Source of the DNA: an uncultured Prevotella sp.
GTDB taxonomy: Bacteria; Bacteroidota; Bacteroidia; Bacteroidales; Bacteroidaceae
Direction of reading: 5' to 3'
Assembly (NCBI GenBank): GCA_946998205.1
Contig: CAMPYJ010000003.1
Location: forward strand, 50,390 to 114,389
Length of the DNA stretch: 64,000 bases
Shown here: positions 18,636 through 28,402 of the stretch, piece after piece
Layout: every line of letters begins with the position of its first letter
How positions within the stretch are numbered: the stretch's first letter is position 1
Made by a program: the position numbers and the translations under genes
The notes under the pieces: model-generated
Told to the model about the DNA's origin: nothing
Database searches by the model: none
Seen by the model: the letters and a program-made list of their open reading frames with translations, nothing else

Positions 18636-20747
18636 ATGAAAAAATCAACATTACTTATTGCCGGACTGCTTGCTGCCAGCGTGGCAAACGCCGACGAAGG
18701 CATGTGGACCTTGTACAACTTGCCGCAAGCTGTGTACGAACAGATGCGGGCACAGGGCTTTAAGGTTCCTTACAACGACTTGTACTATGGCGATCAGGCC
18801 ATGAAGAATGCGGTGGTCAACTTCTCCGGTTATTGTACCGGTGTGGTGGTCTCGCCAGACGGATTAGTGTTCACCAACCACCATTGTGGCTTCGAAGGCA
18901 TTCGCAGTCACTCCACCGTGGAGCACGATTACATGAAAAATGGCTTTTATGCCAAGAGCTATGAGGAGGAACTTCCCAACAAAGACATGTTCGTAAGCTT
19001 CATGGTCGAGCAGAAAGACATTACCGGCAGGCTGAGAAAGATGAACTTTGACAATCTCACCCGCGAGCGACAAGACGCGGTAATCGATTCGCTGCAGAAC
19101 GTCATGAACGACTCCATCAAGCGCGTTGACAAGACCCTGCACATAGAGATTGACCCATTTTACGAGGGAAACACCTACTATGCCACCGCCTATCGGCAGT
19201 TCAACGACCTGCGACTGGTGTTCGCCGTGCCCAAGTCGATGGGCAAATTCGGCGGCGAAACCGATAACTGGATGTGGCCACGGCAAACTTGCGACTTCTC
19301 CGTGTTCCGCATCTATGCCGACAAAAAGACCAACGGCCCGGCCGAATATTCAAAGGATAACGTGCCATATCATCCTAAAAAATGGGCACAGGTAAGTCTG
19401 CAAGGCTACAAGGATGGGGACTATTCTATGACGATTGGCTATCCCGGGTCGACCAGCCGCTACCTCTCGTCGTATGGTATTCGTGAGCGTAGGGACGCAC
19501 TCAACGCTCCCCGCGCGCAGGTTCGCGGTGTGAAGCAGGCCATCATGATACGTCACATGCGGGCAGACGAGGGCGTACGCATCAAGTATGACTCGAAGTT
19601 TGCGCAGAGTTCCAATTACTGGAAAAACTCCATCGGCATGAACAAATGTATCGACTCCATCGGCATCATCAACCAAAAGCAGCAGTACGAGCAGAAAATA
19701 CGCCAATGGCAACAGCAAACGGGGTATCTGAAGGGCAAGCTCGACTTTGACACCATGGCCCGGCTTTACAACAAACGCCTCGCCATCGTGAAGGCTCATA
19801 CGTTCTTCCGCGAGACATTTGGACGCACCAACGAGTTCACCACCCGCGCCATGCGCTTGAACAACAAGGAAATACTTGGTCCAAAAAACAATTCCAAGAA
19901 GCAGTACATCCTCTTCAAGGACAACGGTGACGAGTGGGATGAGGCGCTTGACAAGGAGGTGATGGCTGCGCTGCTCAAGAATTATAAAGACAAGGTGGAG
20001 CCCAAATATCTACCTAAATTCTACCAAACCATTGACGCCAAGTTCGGCGGCGACTACACCCGCTATGTCGATGAGCTGTATAAAAAGTCGTTCTTGATGA
20101 AGAGTGGCAAGCGAATCTACGTCAACAAGAGAAGCTATCATCGTGACCCAGGCGTCGTATATAGTCTTGATTTGCTGGAAACCATGGGTGAGTTTACGAC
20201 CGACCTGTCGGCATTCGAGGACAGCATCAAGCTCCAGGAGAAGTATCTCTGCGCCGCCAAGCTGCGCATGGAGGAAGACATGCCCCATTATTCGGACGCC
20301 AACTTCACCATGCGCCTGAGCTATGGTAAGGTTGGAGGCTTCATGCTGGGCGGAAAGCCCTCGGGCTATTACACCACGGCAGAGAGCATGGTGGCGAAAA
20401 TGAACCGCGCCAACGAGGTGTACGAGTATCAGGCAGAACCCGTGATGAAAGAGATTCTCAGCGCCAAGGACTTCGGTCCGTACCAGGACAAGCACACGGG
20501 TAAGATGCAACTCTGCTTCCTCACCAACAACGACATCACGGGAGGAAACAGCGGAAGTCCGATGTTCGACGGACAAGGACGGCTCATCGGACTGGCTTTC
20601 GACGGCAACTGGGACAGTCTTTCAAGCGACATCAACTTCGATTCCCGCCTGGCGCGCTGCATCGGAGTGGACATCCGTTATGTGCTGCTGATGATGGATC
20701 GATGGGGGCACGCTGACCGTTTGCTCAAAGAAATCAACGCCCAGTAA
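18636..20747 (+). CDS. S46 dipeptidyl peptidase (DPP7-type)
   Basis: A periplasmic serine exopeptidase (703 residues) that removes dipeptides from oligopeptide N-termini, the main route by which Porphyromonas and Prevotella use peptides as food. A signal peptide (MKKSTLLIAGLLAASVANA) precedes the mature protein. The catalytic histidine is in VFTNHHCGFEGIRSHST (about residues 82-83), and the serine in TGGNSGSPMFDGQGRLIGLA (about S639). The residue 18 positions after the serine is glycine (FDGNW). In P. gingivalis the equivalent is Gly673 in DPP7 and Arg673 in DPP11, so a preference for hydrophobic rather than acidic P1 is inferred. Length matches the family. Confidence 0.92.
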   Translation: MKKSTLLIAGLLAASVANADEGMWTLYNLPQAVYEQMRAQGFKVPYNDLYYGDQAMKNAVVNFSGYCTGVVVSPDGLVFTNHHCGFEGIRSHSTVEHDYMKNGFYAKSYEEELPNKDMFVSFMVEQKDITGRLRKMNFDNLTRERQDAVIDSLQNVMNDSIKRVDKTLHIEIDPFYEGNTYYATAYRQFNDLRLVFAVPKSMGKFGGETDNWMWPRQTCDFSVFRIYADKKTNGPAEYSKDNVPYHPKKWAQVSLQGYKDGDYSMTIGYPGSTSRYLSSYGIRERRDALNAPRAQVRGVKQAIMIRHMRADEGVRIKYDSKFAQSSNYWKNSIGMNKCIDSIGIINQKQQYEQKIRQWQQQTGYLKGKLDFDTMARLYNKRLAIVKAHTFFRETFGRTNEFTTRAMRLNNKEILGPKNNSKKQYILFKDNGDEWDEALDKEVMAALLKNYKDKVEPKYLPKFYQTIDAKFGGDYTRYVDELYKKSFLMKSGKRIYVNKRSYHRDPGVVYSLDLLETMGEFTTDLSAFEDSIKLQEKYLCAAKLRMEEDMPHYSDANFTMRLSYGKVGGFMLGGKPSGYYTTAESMVAKMNRANEVYEYQAEPVMKEILSAKDFGPYQDKHTGKMQLCFLTNNDITGGNSGSPMFDGQGRLIGLAFDGNWDSLSSDINFDSRLARCIGVDIRYVLLMMDRWGHADRLLKEINAQ

Positions 20748-20849
20748 AGCACTGCATATATGATAGTGGTGACATGCCACGTGGACAGAATGAAACGTGA
20801 AGCGGATGACCGAGCAAGTTTCATTTCGCCTTGCATCCTGGCTTCACAC

Positions 20850-20897
20850 AAACCGTCTTCCTTGCTCAGCGAACTGCCTGAACGAGGAAGACGGTTT
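20850..20897 (+). terminator. Terminator after the S46 peptidase gene
   Basis: AAACCGTCTTCCT (20850-20862) pairs perfectly with AGGAAGACGGTTT (20885-20897) and is followed by a T-rich run. The rest of 20748-21087 holds no gene. Confidence 0.85.
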
Positions 20898-21087
20898 TTC
20901 TTGTTTTTGCATGGTTTGTCAAGCGTGACTTGACAGCTACTTTTATTCCAAAAACGATTCATCATCCTAAAAAAAGTGTTCGATATTTGTAACACAATCC
21001 GCGTTTTCTACGTCTCACGATACAGAACACCACCATGGCGACGTGTTTTTGAAGTAGTATAACATAACCCATAAAAAATTAAAACGT

Positions 21088-21567
21088 ATGAAAAAAGTGA
21101 TGATGATCGCAGCGTTGGCATTCATGGCCATGACCGTTCAGGCCCAAATGTCGGTAGACCGTTTGATGCGGAAGTACAAACATTCGCCCAAGGCGGAATA
21201 TGTACATGTGCCGAAAATGATGATGTCGCTGGCCAAAGCGATAAAGATAGCCGGCACCGACGACTACACAAAATACCTCAAGCACATCGACAGCATCAAA
21301 GTATTGGACATGGAGGATTGCTCAAAAGCCGTTAAACAGCAGTTCTTCAAGGATGTAACTCAACTGAAGACAACAGGTTATGAGGAGTTGGTGACAGCAA
21401 AGGAGGCCGATGAGCAAACCGTAATCATGGTGAAGAGGAACGAAACGGGAATTAAAGAACTTGTCATCGTCGATTCGGGTGCTGAGGATGCAGCATTAAT
21501 CCAAATCATGGGTCACATCAAGGATTCAGAGATACAGAAGATTATTGCTGAGGAAAAGAAGAAATAA
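21088..21567 (+). CDS. DUF4252 family exported protein
   Basis: A 159-residue secreted or periplasmic protein with signal peptide MKKVMMIAALAFMAMTVQA. The body has the DUF4252 pattern: a short helix (VDRLMRKYKHSPKAEYVHVP), then KVLDMEDCSKAVKQQFF, then beta segments (GYEELVTAKEADEQTVIMVK, KELVIVDSGAEDAALIQIMG) and a final helix. Function of the family is unknown. It is first gene of a four-gene operon with an ECF sigma factor, a membrane protein and a second DUF4252 protein, an arrangement recurring in Bacteroidetes, so a role in an envelope-sensing circuit is inferred. Confidence 0.8.
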   Translation: MKKVMMIAALAFMAMTVQAQMSVDRLMRKYKHSPKAEYVHVPKMMMSLAKAIKIAGTDDYTKYLKHIDSIKVLDMEDCSKAVKQQFFKDVTQLKTTGYEELVTAKEADEQTVIMVKRNETGIKELVIVDSGAEDAALIQIMGHIKDSEIQKIIAEEKKK

Positions 21568-21601
21568 TCAGCACCCCAGCCCACTCAACTTTACCAGCTG
21601 T

Positions 21602-22114
21602 ATGGATGCCTCACAGTTTAAGCGGTGTTTCTTGCCGTGCCACGAACGAATGTACCGCATGGCATGGCGGCTCACGGGCAATGCGCAGGCGGCCGAAGAC
21701 CTGGTGCAGGAGGCCTTCCTGAAGCTGTGGCTCAAGCGCGACGCACTGCAGATTACCAGCTCGGCCGAGACTTTCTGCGTCACCACGGTGAAGAACCTGT
21801 TCTATGACCAGGTGCGGAAGCGGCGCCCACAGACCACGAACCATACCCCGGAGGAGTTGCAGATACCCCACGATGACGATGCCGCCAGGGCGATTGAGCA
21901 GGCGGAAGACCGGCAGATGGCGTGGCAACTCATCAGCCGTCTGCCCGAGCAGCAACGGCAAATCGTGATGATGAGGGACATCAGCGAGATGGAGTACCGG
22001 GAGATAGAGCGGCAGACGGGCCTCACGGCGGTACACGTCAGGGTACTGTTGAGCCGCGCCCGAAAGCAGATGAGACAACAACTAAAACAGATGAAAGACA
22101 ATGGATACAGATAA
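21602..22114 (+). CDS. ECF-type RNA polymerase sigma factor
   Basis: A 170-residue sigma-70 family factor of the extracytoplasmic function class. Region 2 is seen as YRMAWRLTGNAQAAEDLVQE and AFLKLWLKRDAL. Region 4 is LPEQQRQIVMMRDISEMEYR then EIERQTGLTAVHVRVLLSRA. The start at 21602 (MDASQFKRCF) is chosen; a longer in-frame version would overlap the upstream gene with low-quality sequence. It overlaps the next gene by 14 bases, so the sigma factor and membrane protein are probably made in step. Confidence 0.88.
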   Translation: MDASQFKRCFLPCHERMYRMAWRLTGNAQAAEDLVQEAFLKLWLKRDALQITSSAETFCVTTVKNLFYDQVRKRRPQTTNHTPEELQIPHDDDAARAIEQAEDRQMAWQLISRLPEQQRQIVMMRDISEMEYREIERQTGLTAVHVRVLLSRARKQMRQQLKQMKDNGYR

Positions 22115-22574
22115 CATCAGGCAACTTCTTGACCGCTACTATGACGGACAGACCAGCGAGCGCGAGGAACAAGAGCTGAAAGACTATTTCCTTCAGGACG
22201 ACGTTCCACCGCAGTGGGCGACCGACCAGCGGCTTTTCCGGCAGTTGTATGGCGCGGACATGCCGGCCAGTGACGGCATGGAGCAGCGGCTGTCGCGGCA
22301 GATTGACAGTTGGAACCGCGTGGAGAAGACGGCCGGTCGGCACGCCCGAGCCGTCGGTCTGCGGTGGATTGCCGGTATTGCGGCCTCCCTGTTGTTGCTG
22401 TTTGCCATCGGTCTTCTGGTCGACAGACAGCAAAAGCAAGCGCAATATGCCGTGCAGCAGGATACATTCGACGACCCGAGGGATGCGTATGCCGAAACAC
22501 AGAAGGCCTTGATGATGTTTTCCAAGTCAATAAACAAAGGTTTAAATAAAGTAGAAAATGTTACACAAGAGTGA
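22101..22574 (+). CDS. Membrane protein, probable anti-sigma factor
   Basis: A 157-residue protein with a cytoplasmic N-terminal half (MDTDNIRQLLDRYYDGQTSE) resembling short zinc-free anti-sigma domains. A single transmembrane helix lies near residues 88-110 (WIAGIAASLLLLFAIGLLVD), and a small periplasmic tail follows. Position directly after the ECF sigma gene with overlap, together with this topology, supports an anti-sigma role; no sequence signature proves it. It overlaps the following DUF4252 gene by 17 bases. Confidence 0.7.
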   Translation: MDTDNIRQLLDRYYDGQTSEREEQELKDYFLQDDVPPQWATDQRLFRQLYGADMPASDGMEQRLSRQIDSWNRVEKTAGRHARAVGLRWIAGIAASLLLLFAIGLLVDRQQKQAQYAVQQDTFDDPRDAYAETQKALMMFSKSINKGLNKVENVTQE

Positions 22575-23040
22575 TTTGACCGCATGGCTGAGAACGCTGT
22601 CCCTGGCCATTTGCCTTGTATTGGGCTGTGCGTCGCTGTCGGCGCAGGACCGCCTGTTCAAGCAGTTTGAAAACACCAAAGGCGTGTCTACCGTGTACAT
22701 CTCGCCCGCGATGTTCAAGCTGATGCCCAAACTCAACGTGGGCGACAAGGATTTGGCCAAGCTGGCCTCCCGGCTGTCGCGCCTGCAAATCCTGCAATGC
22801 GAGCGCCCATCGCTGATTCCTTCCATCAAGAAGCAAGCACAGGCGTACTATGACAGCAACCGCTATGAAGTGATCATGCGGGTGAAAGACGACGGCGAGC
22901 ACACCACCATCTTCCAGAAAGGCGCGGGTAGAGGTGCCAAAGAGTTTGTTCTTCTTAATGAAGAGAGAAACGAGCTGTCAATCATCCACATCACGGGGAA
23001 CATCAGCTTGGAAGACATAAAAGACCTCTACGACCGATAG
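22558..23040 (+). CDS. DUF4252 family exported protein (second copy)
   Basis: A 160-residue protein with signal peptide ending ASLSAQ. The DUF4252 layout is clear: GVSTVYISPAMFKLMPKL, then LSRLQILQCERP, YDSNRYEVIMRVKDDGEHTT, and a final strand-helix (EFVLLNEERNELSIIHITGN, SLEDIKDLYDR). It shares the general design of the first gene in the operon but only limited identity, suggesting an old duplication with different roles. The two copies bracket the sigma/anti-sigma pair. The start overlaps the previous gene; a GTG or later ATG is possible. Confidence 0.78.
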   Translation: MLHKSDLTAWLRTLSLAICLVLGCASLSAQDRLFKQFENTKGVSTVYISPAMFKLMPKLNVGDKDLAKLASRLSRLQILQCERPSLIPSIKKQAQAYYDSNRYEVIMRVKDDGEHTTIFQKGAGRGAKEFVLLNEERNELSIIHITGNISLEDIKDLYDR

Positions 23041-23063
23041 ATGGCGGATGCGTACTGCGAGAG

Positions 23064-23093
23064 AAGGCTGGTTTGAGTTGTCAGACCAGCCTT
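23064..23093 (+). terminator. Terminator of the DUF4252-sigma operon
   Basis: AAGGCTGGT (23064-23072) pairs with ACCAGCCTT (23085-23093), followed by TTCTTT. Confidence 0.8.
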
Positions 23094-23211
23094 TTCTTTG
23101 CGAAGGAATACGCACATGGATTTGACGGAGGGTGCACATGGATTTCACAGCTTGACGCATGATTGTAACTTACTGTCATCTACGGCTTTGCAATTGCATT
23201 AACTTTGGGCA

Positions 23212-23276
23212 TCAAACCCATTGACATTGGCTGTCAAACGCATGGGGCTTGACGGTCAAAGTCAATGCGTTTGCGC
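23212..23276. repeat. CATTGACTTTGA hairpin repeat, site 2
   Basis: A diverged version of the repeat at 15322: two direct units starting TCAAAC(C/G)CAT and an inverted unit TCAAAGTCAATGCGTTTG. The stem is imperfect. Just upstream (about 23111-23150) GCACATGGATTT is directly repeated. No gene in 23094-23335. Confidence 0.6.
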
Positions 23277-23335
23277 ACCGCATGGATGATGGGATGTGGA
23301 AAAGGCGAAAGTCATCACGTTCCGGATATACACAA

Positions 23336-23378
23336 ACGGCCTGGAGGACTGTGATGGTATCACACTCCTCCAGGCCGT
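23336..23378 (-). terminator. Terminator of the GH27 gene
   Basis: ACGGCCTGGAGGA (23336-23348) and TCCTCCAGGCCGT (23366-23378) form a perfect 13-bp stem with an inner GTGAT/ATCAC pairing. On the minus strand it is followed by TTTGTGT. It lies 27 bases beyond the stop codon. Confidence 0.8.
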
Positions 23379-23404
23379 CGTGTTGCCGTGCGAAGGCCCA
23401 GCTG

Positions 23405-25624
23405 TCAGTATTTCACCTTGATGTATTTCACACCGTGAGTGGGCACAAAGTAATTGGTATCGGTGGTAGACAAGTCTTTCTGCCGCCACAGGTCACGCAC
23501 GGATTGCAGCTGCCGAATGCCCAGTTGCCCGAAATATCTGGAAAGATCCACGCGCGCGTCCTCGCTTCCCACGTTGAAGATGCCGATGGCATGACAGCCG
23601 TCGGCCAGTGGACGTTGCCATATTTGGATGTCACCGTCCAGCACGTCGCGCTTGGCTTGCTTGCCCAGCGCGTCCTGGTTGATGGCGTTTACCTCGTTGT
23701 TGCACAACAAACCGAACGTGAAGTCGTCCATCTGACTGAGGTCACCGCCCATGAGCATGTTGGCAGCCAGCAGGGTCCAGAGCGAGATGTGCGTGTACTG
23801 CTCGTCGGGAGTCAGGCGTGTGTCGTGGAGTTTGGGACCCCATCCCACCTTACCCACCACAAGCATGTCGGGGTCGTTCCAATGACCTGGCCCGGCATAG
23901 GGATAGAGTTCGGCCTGACGTACGAATCCGATGTCGTACAACGACTGCCATGTGTCAGTGATGTCGCCCGTGGTTCTCCACGAATTGGCGTCAACCGCAT
24001 GCCCCCATTTCCACACGTCGGCCATGCCGTATTGGCATAGACTGTAGAAAATGTCGCGTGGCTGCGCGCGCAAGTATTCCTGCATTTTCAGGTAAGGGCG
24101 CACGTATGCGGCAACGGAAAAGTCGCCGTCGGCATCAAACTTGCTGCTGTACCCACACCAGTCGTATTTCAGATAGTCAACGCCCCACTCGTTATAAGTC
24201 TTCGCATCCTGCTCCTCATGGTTGAGCGAGCCAAGGTAATGACCGCATGTGAGGTCGCCCGGTGAGGAGTAGATGCCAAAGCGCAGTCCGTTGCCGTGCA
24301 GCCACTCACCCAGTCCTTTCATGTTCGGGAACTTCTCGTTCACGGCAATGGTGCCGTCGGCATTGCGCTTCCCGGCCTCCCAGGCATCGTCCACGTTGAT
24401 GTAATTGTAGCCATAGTCGGCCAATCCACGGTCGATGAGTGCCTTGGCGGACGCCATCACTTTTTCTTGTGACACGCTGGTACCCCAGCAGTTCCAGCTG
24501 TTCCACCCCATAGGAGGCGTCAATGCAATCTGGCGGCCAACGAGGATGCTGAAGTCTTTCTCGTCTTTTCCCTTGCCGTTTTCGGCCACCAAGGTGAGCT
24601 TGTATTCGCCCTTCTCTTTCAAACTGCCGCTGATGACACCGTTTTCGGCATTCAGGGAGAGGCCCGCCGGTAGGTTCTTCACGCTGAACCTCATGGGACG
24701 GTCGCCGGAAGCAGGGATGCGGAAGATCACCGGGGAGCCGGGTCGCACACCCATCACCGCTGCACTGTTGATGCGAGGGGTGGCTGGTGCGATGGGCGTG
24801 AGAATGTATTTGGGCGCATAGAGGCGCGTGACGCTTTTCTTGCTTTTGGCATCTGTGTAAACACACTGGATGCGGACATAATTACGGGGGTTATAAAAAA
24901 CAGCGATGGCCGACTGCCCGTTGGGTTTCAGGGAGACCTTGCGTTGTTGCTGACTCAACACCTTTCCGGTCTCGGGGTTCACCATGTTGATTTGAAGCGT
25001 TCCCTTCTGCGCGAGCTTGAAGACGTTCTTTAACCGTATCTTGCACGCGTCCTTTCCTTTAAACTGCAGCTCGCCGAAGGTCATCATGAGCCCATCCACC
25101 CTACTGGGGACGCTCAGTCTTGGGGCTTGGAAGTACATGCCGCCGTCTCCACCGCCATTGTACACGCGTACGGCAATGACGTTTTCCCGTCCCCATCTCA
25201 CGGCTTTGTGCCCGGCGGGGATGCTGTATTCGCGCTCAACGTTGAACGCTTCCTTGTAACCTTGTGGCGAATCGGGCATGCTTCCCGTGCCACCAATGCG
25301 CACACCGTTGAAGAATGCCTCATCGGCATCATCGATTTTGCCCAGGTAGATGTTGATGGTTTGTTTTAAATCAGAGTTGTCAAGCATGGATTGGGGCAGG
25401 ACGAACTTGATGCGATACCATCCGTAAGCATTCGTCTTGACGGGTCCTTGCTCTCCCCACTTCATGGTAGTTTTGAGGGTTTCCCAGCCGCTGTCGTCGA
25501 AATCAGCGTTCTTCCATTCGGGATTGTCGCCCGTCCGGAACCTCGCTTTGTCAAAAGTAAGCACTTGCGCATAGGTCATGCTGGCCATGAAAAGCAGCAG
25601 TATGACTAAGATTTCTTTTCTCAT
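23405..25624 (-). CDS. Secreted GH27 alpha-galactosidase
   Basis: An exported glycoside hydrolase of 739 residues that releases terminal alpha-galactose from plant or host glycans. After a signal peptide (MRKEILVILLLFMASMTYAQ) comes a jelly-roll, carbohydrate-binding-like domain (about 20-175). An Ig-like putative domain follows (about 285-370, with FSVKNLPAGLSLNAENGVISG). The GH27 barrel begins at TPPMGWNSWNCWG. The nucleophile is in YLKYDWCGY (about D488), and the acid/base aspartate in WRTTGDITDTW (about D554). The extra N-terminal modules make it longer than a minimal GH27 enzyme. It has its own promoter and terminator, so it is a single-gene unit divergent from pnp. Confidence 0.92.
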   Translation of the reverse strand: MRKEILVILLLFMASMTYAQVLTFDKARFRTGDNPEWKNADFDDSGWETLKTTMKWGEQGPVKTNAYGWYRIKFVLPQSMLDNSDLKQTINIYLGKIDDADEAFFNGVRIGGTGSMPDSPQGYKEAFNVEREYSIPAGHKAVRWGRENVIAVRVYNGGGDGGMYFQAPRLSVPSRVDGLMMTFGELQFKGKDACKIRLKNVFKLAQKGTLQINMVNPETGKVLSQQQRKVSLKPNGQSAIAVFYNPRNYVRIQCVYTDAKSKKSVTRLYAPKYILTPIAPATPRINSAAVMGVRPGSPVIFRIPASGDRPMRFSVKNLPAGLSLNAENGVISGSLKEKGEYKLTLVAENGKGKDEKDFSILVGRQIALTPPMGWNSWNCWGTSVSQEKVMASAKALIDRGLADYGYNYINVDDAWEAGKRNADGTIAVNEKFPNMKGLGEWLHGNGLRFGIYSSPGDLTCGHYLGSLNHEEQDAKTYNEWGVDYLKYDWCGYSSKFDADGDFSVAAYVRPYLKMQEYLRAQPRDIFYSLCQYGMADVWKWGHAVDANSWRTTGDITDTWQSLYDIGFVRQAELYPYAGPGHWNDPDMLVVGKVGWGPKLHDTRLTPDEQYTHISLWTLLAANMLMGGDLSQMDDFTFGLLCNNEVNAINQDALGKQAKRDVLDGDIQIWQRPLADGCHAIGIFNVGSEDARVDLSRYFGQLGIRQLQSVRDLWRQKDLSTTDTNYFVPTHGVKYIKVKY

Positions 25625-25663
25625 GAAAAATGTTGTTTATAGTTATTACGTTTGGTTTTGATG

Positions 25664-25671
25664 CAAAGGTA
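25664..25671 (-). promoter_or_regulatory. -7 box of the GH27 gene
   Basis: TACCTTTG on the minus strand, about 40 bases before the start codon. No -33 element at the ideal spacing was found. Confidence 0.5.
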
Positions 25672-25734
25672 ACGCTTTAAAGACAAACCCTCGCAACGAA
25701 AATGAATGAAAAAAGCGAAATAAAGCGGTGTTTG

Positions 25735-25766
25735 TTCGTTCCTTTCTTATTATTTTCATACCTTTG
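25735..25766 (+). promoter_or_regulatory. Promoter of pnp
   Basis: TACCTTTG (25759-25766) with TTCG 20 bases upstream (25735-25738); TTTG at 25731 is four bases further. The leader to the start codon is about 150 bases, long for this window, with no ORF seen in it. Confidence 0.6.
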
Positions 25767-25921
25767 CGTGGCTTTGGGATGATAAGGTGAATGACCTAAA
25801 CGATGCGCGCAGGTATCGGTGGGATGCCTTGAACGAGCAGAAAAGCAGCCAAAAGAGAATCCCAATTTGGATGAAATATCAGATGATAGACAAGACAATA
25901 AGTATTTTTTATTTTTTTTAG

Positions 25922-28258
25922 ATGAACGTAATTACGAAAACAGTTCAATTGCCTGATGGCAGAACCATCAGCATTGAAACCGGGAAAGTTGCAAAACAGG
26001 CCGATGGCGCAGCGGTAGTACGCTTGGGCAATACGGTGCTTCTCGCAACTGTTTGTGCAGCAAAGGATGCAGTTCCCGGAACAGATTTTATGCCTTTGCA
26101 AGTAGATTATCGCGAGCAGTACAGTGCCGCAGGCCGCTTTCCAGGCGGATTCACCAAGCGCGAAGGCAAGCCAAGTGATAATGAAATCTTAACTTCTCGA
26201 TTGGTGGACCGTGCGCTTCGTCCGCTTTTCCCGTCCAATTATCACGCCGAAGTGTATGTGCAAATCATGCTTCTTTCAGCCGATGGCGTAGATCAGCCCG
26301 ACGCATTGGCTGGGTTGGCAGCGTCAGCAGCCATGGCATGTTCTGATATTCCTTTCGATTTCTATATCAGTGAGGTTCGTGTGGCACGCATCAATGGTGA
26401 ATATGTCATCAACCCAACCTTCGAACAGATGAAACAAGCCGACATGGACTTGATGGTAGGCGCCACCAAGGACAACATCATGATGGTGGAAGGTGAAATG
26501 AAAGAGGTGTCTGAGCTCGACCTGATCAACGCCTTGAAGGCTGCACACGAGGCCATCAAGCCTATGTGTACCGTTCAAGATGAGTTGAACAAGGAACTGG
26601 GTAAGGATGTGAAGCGCGAGTACGATCACGAGGTGAACGATGAAGACTTGCGTGAAAAGATGAACAACGAGCTGTACCAGCCCGTGTATGACATCACCAA
26701 ACAGGCTCTTCCCAAACAGGAACGTCACGACGCTTTCGACAAAGTACTCACCGATTTCCTGGAAGAATACGATGCTGCTCACGCTGCTGATTTGACTGAA
26801 GAGGAACTGGAGGAGAAGCATGCCGAGGCTACACGCTACTATGATGACGTGTTGAAGAATGCCATGCGCCGCTGCATCCTGGACGAAGGCAGACGTTTGG
26901 ACGGCCGTAAGACAGATGAGATTCGCCCCATCTGGTGCGAGGTTAGTCCGCTGCCCATGCCTCACGGAAGCGCAATCTTTACCCGTGGCGAGACACAGTC
27001 ACTGTCAACTTGTACGTTAGGAACCAAACTTGACGAGAAAATGGTAGACGATGTCTTGGACAAGAGCTATCAACGTTTCTTGCTGCACTACAACTTTCCT
27101 CCATTCTCAACAGGTGAAGCCAAGGCTCAACGTGGCGTAGGACGCCGCGAAATAGGCCACGGACACTTGGCATGGCGTGGCTTGAAGGGACAAATTCCTG
27201 AAGACTTCCCCTACACGGTACGCTTGGTGAGCCAGATATTGGAAAGCAACGGCTCGTCTTCCATGGCCACTGTTTGTGCCGGTACGCTGGCATTGATGGA
27301 TGCAGGTGTACCCATGAAGAAGCCTGTCAGCGGCATTGCGATGGGATTGATCAAGAACCCAGGGGAAGACAAATATGCCATCTTGAGCGATATCCTTGGT
27401 GACGAGGACCACTTGGGCGACATGGATTTCAAGACAACAGGTACGCGCGATGGTTTGACTGCTACGCAGATGGACATCAAGTGCGATGGCCTGAGCTTTG
27501 AAATCTTGGAGAAAGCCTTGTTGCAAGCAAAGGCAGGACGCGAGCACATCTTGAACAAAATGCTCGAAACGATAGCTGAACCCCGCCCAGAGATGAAGCC
27601 TCAGGTGCCGCGCATCGAGGCATTCGAGATACCAAAAGAGTTTATTGGAGCTGTCATCGGCCCTGGTGGAAAGATTATCCAGCAGATGCAGGAAGACACA
27701 GGCGCCACCATTACGATTGATGAGGTGGACAATGTGGGTAAAATACAAGTGAGTGCGCCCAACAAAGCGTCTATCGATGCGGCCATTAACAAGATTAAGT
27801 CCATCGTTGCCATCCCCGAAGTAGGCGAGACATACGAGGGAACGGTACGCTCAATCATGCCATACGGCTGCTTTGTAGAGATACTTCCGGGCAAAGACGG
27901 CTTATTGCATATCTCTGAAATCGATTGGAAACGCCTTGAAACGGTTGAGGATGCCGGCATTCATGAGGGTGACAAGATCAGGGTGAAGTTGTTGGAAATC
28001 GATCCGAAGACAGGCAAGTACAAGCTCTCTCGCCGTGTGTTGTTAGAAAAACCCGAAGGCTATGTAGAGCGCGAACGTCGTCCTCGCCGCGAGAATGGCG
28101 GTGAGCGTCGCCCACGTCGTGATGACAATCGTGAGGGACATCGTCATTATGAGAATGGTGATCGTCAACCTCGTCGCTTTGAACATCGCAACGAAAGCTC
28201 TGATCGTGCTTACAACAACGAGCCCAACGGGTTGAACGACACGTTTAATGCAGAGTAA
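25922..28258 (+). CDS. pnp: Polyribonucleotide nucleotidyltransferase (PNPase)
   Basis: A phosphorolytic 3'-5' exoribonuclease of 778 residues, trimeric, cytosolic, acting in mRNA decay. Two RNase PH domains are visible (about 15-230 with [20 protein letters not shown], and about 330-555 with [14 protein letters not shown] and [18 protein letters not shown]). A KH domain ([20 protein letters not shown], about 575-635) and an S1 domain ([20 protein letters not shown], about 640-705) follow. The last 65 residues are an Arg/Asn/Asp-rich low-complexity tail ([20 protein letters not shown]), a common Bacteroidetes addition that may help RNA binding. The long 5' leader could allow autoregulation, as in E. 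coli, but nothing specific was recognised in it. Confidence 0.97.
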   Translation: MNVITKTVQLPDGRTISIETGKVAKQADGAAVVRLGNTVLLATVCAAKDAVPGTDFMPLQVDYREQYSAAGRFPGGFTKREGKPSDNEILTSRLVDRALRPLFPSNYHAEVYVQIMLLSADGVDQPDALAGLAASAAMACSDIPFDFYISEVRVARINGEYVINPTFEQMKQADMDLMVGATKDNIMMVEGEMKEVSELDLINALKAAHEAIKPMCTVQDELNKELGKDVKREYDHEVNDEDLREKMNNELYQPVYDITKQALPKQERHDAFDKVLTDFLEEYDAAHAADLTEEELEEKHAEATRYYDDVLKNAMRRCILDEGRRLDGRKTDEIRPIWCEVSPLPMPHGSAIFTRGETQSLSTCTLGTKLDEKMVDDVLDKSYQRFLLHYNFPPFSTGEAKAQRGVGRREIGHGHLAWRGLKGQIPEDFPYTVRLVSQILESNGSSSMATVCAGTLALMDAGVPMKKPVSGIAMGLIKNPGEDKYAILSDILGDEDHLGDMDFKTTGTRDGLTATQMDIKCDGLSFEILEKALLQAKAGREHILNKMLETIAEPRPEMKPQVPRIEAFEIPKEFIGAVIGPGGKIIQQMQEDTGATITIDEVDNVGKIQVSAPNKASIDAAINKIKSIVAIPEVGETYEGTVRSIMPYGCFVEILPGKDGLLHISEIDWKRLETVEDAGIHEGDKIRVKLLEIDPKTGKYKLSRRVLLEKPEGYVERERRPRRENGGERRPRRDDNREGHRHYENGDRQPRRFEHRNESSDRAYNNEPNGLNDTFNAE

Positions 28259-28327
28259 AAATCACACTTTGGTCGTGCGTATCAAGCATTGATCATTGAT
28301 AGTCCCAACGATTTGGGACGCTGAAAT

Positions 28328-28361
28328 AAGGGGTGAATGGCAAGCATGCTATTCACCCCTT
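28328..28361 (+). terminator. Terminator of pnp
   Basis: AAGGGGTGAAT (28328-28338) pairs with ATTCACCCCTT (28351-28361), followed by TTT. A small separate hairpin, GTCCCAA/TTGGGAC, lies just upstream (about 28302-28319). Confidence 0.85.
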
Positions 28362-28402
28362 TTTAGCTTTATAAGGCCGAATGGACGTTGACAAGGTGGA
28401 AT

